Shown piece by piece: positions 32,292 to 35,872 of a stretch of 35,872 nt of DNA. The DNA lies in the NCBI GenBank assembly GCA_021802205.1, contig JAKAAT010000013.1:1-35872 (forward strand). Direction: 5' to 3'. The position numbers and the translations under genes are program-made. The notes under the pieces were generated by a model, which made no database searches, was not told the DNA's origin, and was given only the letters and a program-made list of their open reading frames with translations. This stretch comes from Thermoplasmata archaeon. GTDB lineage: Archaea > Thermoplasmatota > Thermoplasmata > Thermoplasmatales > Thermoplasmataceae. The first letter of the stretch is position 1; the number at the start of each line of letters is the position of its first letter.

Positions 32292-34298
32292 TTAGAATGC
32301 CTGTCCTATATCCTTATTTTTTATTTCATTCAACACCACTGAAACAAACTCATCAAGACCGTATTCTCTTGTTTTATCATTGCGGTTTCTTACTGAAACG
32401 CTGTTGCTGCTTGATTCTTTTTCCCCTACAACTATTATGTATGCCGGCCTCATTGGTCGTATCAGTTTAATTTTTTTGGATATTGTACCGTCTGATATAT
32501 CAACTTTTGATCTGATGCCGTTTTCTATCAGTTTCTGGTTAATGCTTCTGGCGTAGTTATTGTAGTTTTCAGATACTGGAATTACATATGCCTGGATAGG
32601 CGTAAGCCACAGGGGAAGTTTTCCGTTGAAGTGTTCCAGAAGAATAGCGATAAAACGCTCATAACTTCCATATATGGCACGGTGAATGATTACGGGCCTT
32701 ACCTTTTTATCACTGCTGTCAATATAGTAAAGGTCAAAATTGCCTGGCATGAAGAAATCAATCTGTATTGTTGAAAGCTGCCACTGCCTCCCCAGAGCAT
32801 CCTTTATATGCACATCTATTTTCGGCCCATAAAATGCAGCCTCGCCTGGATATTCAGTATATTTGAGACCGAGGCTGTCCAGAGCATTTCTCAGGTTCTC
32901 GGTTGCATTGTCCCACATTGTGAAATCGGCCTCAAGGTCTGTAGACCCGCAATTAGGACATTTAAATTCCTGTGATGCTGCCCTGAGCATGAATTTCTCT
33001 CCACAGGATGAGCACTTATATGACATAAGGTAATTTTCTGGGTGTTCCTTATCCATAACGCTGAGATCATACGTAATTTCATCTGTGCCCATTATGGTTT
33101 TAAATATGGATGGAATTATTTTCAGAAGTGATACGGTTTCATCAAATATCTGATCCTCTCTGACAAACCCATGGCCATCATCAATGGTAAATCCCCTTGG
33201 CCTTGTTAATCCTCCCATCTCACCGGATTTTTCATACCTGTAAACAGTGCCAGCCTCTGAGTATTTTATGGGCATATCACGGTAGCTGTAAATGTTCCTT
33301 TGAAAGATTGCTATGTGGCCGGGGCAGTTCATAGGCTTCAATCCATAGCTGTCGCCGTTTGGCAGTGTAAATAGAAACATATCATCCTTATACTTATAAT
33401 AGTGGCCCGATTGCTTCCATATAATATCCTTAAATGCATGGGCTGTCCATACCTCTTCCCAGCCACTTTTTGCGTTGAGTTCTTTCATATAGTTTATGAG
33501 TTCATTTCTGATTACTGCACCGTTTGGAGCGTAAAAAGGCATTCCTGGAGCCCGTTCATTGTCAAAGGTAAAGAGATCCATTTCCTGGCCGATTTTTCTA
33601 TGGTCTCTTTTCATAGCTTCTTCCCGCCTCTGCAGGAATTCTCTCAGCATCTTCCTGTCGGGAAATGCAGTTCCATAAATCCGGATCATTCTCTCCTTAT
33701 TTACATCTCCCCCATAATTGGTACTTGATATAGATAAAAGCTTGAAAACTTTCACAAATCCGGTGGATGGTACATGCGGCCCTCTGCAGAATTCTTTGTA
33801 GTTTCCCTGGATATACATGCTGGATTCACTGCCATCCTTTACATTTTCATTGATCTTGTCCTGCTTATATTTATTTCCGGAGAATTCTTCCAGAAGCTTC
33901 AGTTTTGGTAGAATTTTTTTCTCTATTTTCAGATTCTTATGAGAAATTTCCTCCATTTTCTTTTCTATTACTGGAAAATCTTCTATGGATATTGGCTGCA
34001 TATTAAAATCATAATAAAATGTATCCTCTCCCTCATTGCTCGTATTGGGCAGTGCATCAGGGTAAAGTTCCACTATGGCGTTTGCCAGAAGGTGTGCAGC
34101 GCTGTGAAGCAGTATTTTTTCACCTTCCCTGGAACCAATGCTGATAAGCTCTATGTTTCCTTCTTCAGGGGATGTTTCTGATAGGTCATATAATCTACCA
34201 TTTAACTGTGCGGCTACAATATTATTTTTCTGGCTTGCGGGAACCACATCCTGAAATGCCTTTCCTTTTTTAATTTTAAAAAGTTGATTAGAATCCAT
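32292..34298 (-). CDS. thrS: threonyl-tRNA synthetase with bacterial-type editing domain and internal zinc ribbon
   Basis: A 668-residue class II synthetase. Order: TGS-like domain (1-60), N2 editing domain with H65-x3-H69 and C171-x3-H175, catalytic core with RNELINYM, zinc ligands C324 (MNCPGH), H375 and H538, motif 2 in RYEKSGEMGG, and the anticodon domain (560-668). The N2 domain removes Ser from tRNA-Thr and is the bacterial/eukaryotic type; many euryarchaea instead use an unrelated D-aminoacyl-tRNA deacylase-like N-terminal domain. A zinc ribbon (C428, C431, C446, C449) is inserted in the core before the FTMWDNATENL helix, where bacterial enzymes have a short link. Start at the ATG preceded by GGTTAT; a TTG at 34307 is an alternative. 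Confidence 0.95.
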   Translation of the reverse strand: MDSNQLFKIKKGKAFQDVVPASQKNNIVAAQLNGRLYDLSETSPEEGNIELISIGSREGEKILLHSAAHLLANAIVELYPDALPNTSNEGEDTFYYDFNMQPISIEDFPVIEKKMEEISHKNLKIEKKILPKLKLLEEFSGNKYKQDKINENVKDGSESSMYIQGNYKEFCRGPHVPSTGFVKVFKLLSISSTNYGGDVNKERMIRIYGTAFPDRKMLREFLQRREEAMKRDHRKIGQEMDLFTFDNERAPGMPFYAPNGAVIRNELINYMKELNAKSGWEEVWTAHAFKDIIWKQSGHYYKYKDDMFLFTLPNGDSYGLKPMNCPGHIAIFQRNIYSYRDMPIKYSEAGTVYRYEKSGEMGGLTRPRGFTIDDGHGFVREDQIFDETVSLLKIIPSIFKTIMGTDEITYDLSVMDKEHPENYLMSYKCSSCGEKFMLRAASQEFKCPNCGSTDLEADFTMWDNATENLRNALDSLGLKYTEYPGEAAFYGPKIDVHIKDALGRQWQLSTIQIDFFMPGNFDLYYIDSSDKKVRPVIIHRAIYGSYERFIAILLEHFNGKLPLWLTPIQAYVIPVSENYNNYARSINQKLIENGIRSKVDISDGTISKKIKLIRPMRPAYIIVVGEKESSSNSVSVRNRNDKTREYGLDEFVSVVLNEIKNKDIGQAF

Positions 34299-34383
34299 TA
34301 TAACCAATATTTCTAAGGTATATTAATTTATTTTGACTGTTGAATCAAATCCTGATTTGCCAGTACTTAAAGGCTAACCAATG

Positions 34384-34392
34384 TATTTATAA
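34384..34392 (+). promoter_or_regulatory. TATA box of the DsrE-like gene
   Basis: TATTTATAA about 20-28 bases before the ATG at 34412; it supports the short start and a leaderless transcript. Confidence 0.45.
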
Positions 34393-34411
34393 TTTCATGC
34401 AATCTTCTAAC

Positions 34412-34747
34412 ATGTATAACGTAATTATATGTGGAAATGATTATTCAATGGCAAAAACAATATTCAAACAGATTAAAAATTTAAAAAATTCCATGCCGGA
34501 AGCAAATATAGAGGTTGTTTTCAACAGGTCTGCAGTGAAAACCCTGCTGAAGGGAAACGAGTATATTCCCACTGTAAAAGAACTTATACAGTCAGGGATC
34601 AAAATAAATGCCTGCAGAAATACACTTAAAGAAATGAAACTCAGTGAGGAGGAGGTTGATACCGGCGCCGGAATAGGTATGGTAAATGCAGCAGTGGAGG
34701 AAATAGTTAGAAAACAGGCAGATGGATATTTTTACCTGCAACTGTAA
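34412..34747 (+). CDS. DsrE/DsrF-like sulfur-relay family protein
   Basis: A 111-residue single-domain protein of the DsrE/YchN fold: MYNVIICGNDYSMAKTIFKQIKNLKN at the front (beta strand then helix), IEVVFNRSAVKTLLKG, then IKINACRNTLKEMKL with the conserved Cys, and DTGAGIGMVNAAVEEIVRKQADGYFYLQL at the end. Members carry persulfide or act in sulfur transfer; many archaeal ones have no known partner. The upstream TTG (34340) in frame would add 24 residues lacking family features, and the TATA box sits inside that extension, so ATG 34412 is preferred. Confidence 0.82.
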   Translation: MYNVIICGNDYSMAKTIFKQIKNLKNSMPEANIEVVFNRSAVKTLLKGNEYIPTVKELIQSGIKINACRNTLKEMKLSEEEVDTGAGIGMVNAAVEEIVRKQADGYFYLQL

Positions 34748-34877
34748 GTATTACTTATAATTTTCACTATAAAATAATGATTATGTTATAAACTTAAAAA
34801 TGCAGGTGCCGTGCATCCCGTAAAATACTCAATGCACATACAAAATCATTATATTCATTCGATGCATTTTATCATAT

Positions 34878-35872
34878 ATGGATTATGCCCTGTATCTCCA
34901 GAGGGAGATTAAGAAACTGGATAGCATAGATATAAGCCAGGAATCAAAAGAGAAGATTAAGGAATTCATAGATGATTTAACCTTTTCAGGCCTGTCGGAT
35001 GGGAGAAAATACGCATATATCATAAGGTTAAGGAAAATAGCCGTAATGCTGGGGGATAGGTTTCTGGATCCTGGCAAGAAGGAAATTAAAATGGCCATAT
35101 CCAGCATACTGAATTCCCGGGTTAAATGGGGTGGGCCAGATGATCATAGGCCCTCGGAGAATGCCATACAGTCATATTACGTTACACTGAAGAAGTTCTA
35201 TAAATGGCTTTTAGGCAATAATAAGAGGTATCCTGAATGTGTTGAATGGATTAAGTTCAATTCCCATCCTTCCCATGAGATTAAGCCGGAATCCCTGGTT
35301 ACCAGGGAAGAGGAAGTGAAGCTGATAAACGGGTGCAGGAATTCAAGGGACAGGGCATTGATTTCATTATTATACGATTCGGGGTGCAGGATCTCTGAAC
35401 TGCTTACCATGAAGATCAGGGACCTGAAGTTCGATGACTACGGCTGCATTATCGCTGTTACCGGAAAAACAGGATTCAGGGAAGTAAGGATTATTGGGGA
35501 TTCCATATATTATTTAAAAGAGTACCTGAATGACCATCCACTGAAGGATCCTGATTCCTGGCTATTTCTAATGAAGGAAAATGAAAGGATGGGCTACGAT
35601 GAGGTCAGGTCCATGATCCTGAAGGCAAAGAGAAGGTCCGGGATAACCAGGAGGATATACCCGCATCTGTTCAGGCATACCAGGGCAACAATTTTAGCAT
35701 CCAAGGTAGCAGAGGCACCCCTGGAATCCCAGATGGGATGGGTTCATGGTTCCAGGCAGACAAGGACCTATATCCATCTATCAATGAGGGACCAGGACAA
35801 TGCTATACTCAAGGCCTATGGCATAAAGATAGATGAGAGCAAGATAATAGAAGCAATGCCGAAGAAATGCCC
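34878..35872 (+). CDS. tyrosine recombinase/integrase, C-terminus cut by window edge
   Basis: The 331 readable codons, with no stop, begin MDYALYLQREIKKLDS. After an N-terminal core-binding domain (about 20-130), the catalytic domain contains the full set: Arg in DSGCRISELL, Lys in VTGKTGFREV, His and Arg in HLFRHTRATIL, His in MGWVHGSRQT, and the nucleophile Tyr in RTYIHLS. The last codons (MPKKCP) suggest the start of a zinc ribbon, which many archaeal integrases of this type carry. The gene is richer in G+C than the rest (about 50 percent in four counted 60-base lines). It is more like mobile-element integrases than the housekeeping XerA, which is shorter. Confidence 0.88.
   Translation, partial: MDYALYLQREIKKLDSIDISQESKEKIKEFIDDLTFSGLSDGRKYAYIIRLRKIAVMLGDRFLDPGKKEIKMAISSILNSRVKWGGPDDHRPSENAIQSYYVTLKKFYKWLLGNNKRYPECVEWIKFNSHPSHEIKPESLVTREEEVKLINGCRNSRDRALISLLYDSGCRISELLTMKIRDLKFDDYGCIIAVTGKTGFREVRIIGDSIYYLKEYLNDHPLKDPDSWLFLMKENERMGYDEVRSMILKAKRRSGITRRIYPHLFRHTRATILASKVAEAPLESQMGWVHGSRQTRTYIHLSMRDQDNAILKAYGIKIDESKIIEAMPKKC

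Noticed and set aside
34340-34411. 24-residue N-terminal extension of the DsrE-like protein from a TTG
   Set aside because: The TATA box lies inside it and the residues do not fit the family fold, which starts at MYNVIICG.
1-35872. CRISPR array, insertion sequence, rRNA, toxin-antitoxin or defence island
   Set aside because: No regularly spaced repeats, transposase, rRNA sequence or recognisable defence gene was found on either strand; the edge integrase is the only mobile-type gene.

Overview
The window looks like chromosome from a thermoacidophilic archaeon of the order Thermoplasmatales (Ferroplasma, Picrophilus, Cuniculiplasma or Thermoplasma type). The main reasons are an HTa-type HU-like histone substitute, a fused Kae1-Bud32 gene, the S6e-aIF2gamma pair, archaeal DnaG primase, a short S6e protein, low G+C, and many leaderless genes with an A/T-rich TATA box about 25 bases before the start codon. 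Internal operon genes instead carry GGTGA or GGTNAT Shine-Dalgarno elements. Both tRNA genes lack an encoded CCA.

Region 1 (1-7.1 kb) is respiratory. It starts with the cut-off N-terminus of haem-copper oxidase subunit I, then an exported DUF929-like protein and three very small membrane proteins. A divergent pair of large, poorly known membrane proteins follows: a multi-span protein with a buried Cys-x-Cys, and a polyferredoxin of NapH/CcoG style. The polyferredoxin is followed by a CtaA/Cox15-like haem A synthase. I infer an oxidase maturation locus.

Region 2 (7.1-11.9 kb) holds a Bat-type HTH regulator, an MFS transporter, a small surface protein, tRNA-Lys(CTT), a small conserved protein, RmuC and a DUF357 protein.

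Region 3 (11.9-22.1 kb) is information processing and housekeeping: S6e-aIF2gamma, XTP pyrophosphatase, Kae1-Bud32 (t6A synthesis), HTa, an aminopropyltransferase, an endonuclease IV-fold protein, then DnaG overlapping a zinc-ribbon AAA+ ATPase.

Region 4 (22.2-29.7 kb) holds MarC, type I 3-dehydroquinate dehydratase (AroD), an FAD amine oxidase-like protein, tRNA-Thr(TGT), protein disulfide oxidoreductase, AlaX, and a two-gene serine-type operon (SerA plus class V aminotransferase) divergent from an HTH-ACT regulator.

Region 5 (29.7-35.9 kb) holds a COG1395-type regulator with a partner, a thrS-gcvH-rlmE strand, a DsrE-like protein, and at the right edge a tyrosine recombinase that runs off the window and may mark an integrated element.

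Most of the window is ordinary, dense core genome. The parts that most deserve a second look are the respiratory membrane-protein cluster, the polyferredoxin with a Cys-to-Ser change in one cluster motif, the zinc-ribbon insertion in the catalytic core of a bacterial-type ThrRS, the dnaG-coupled AAA+ ATPase, and the edge integrase. No CRISPR array, insertion sequence or rRNA gene is present.
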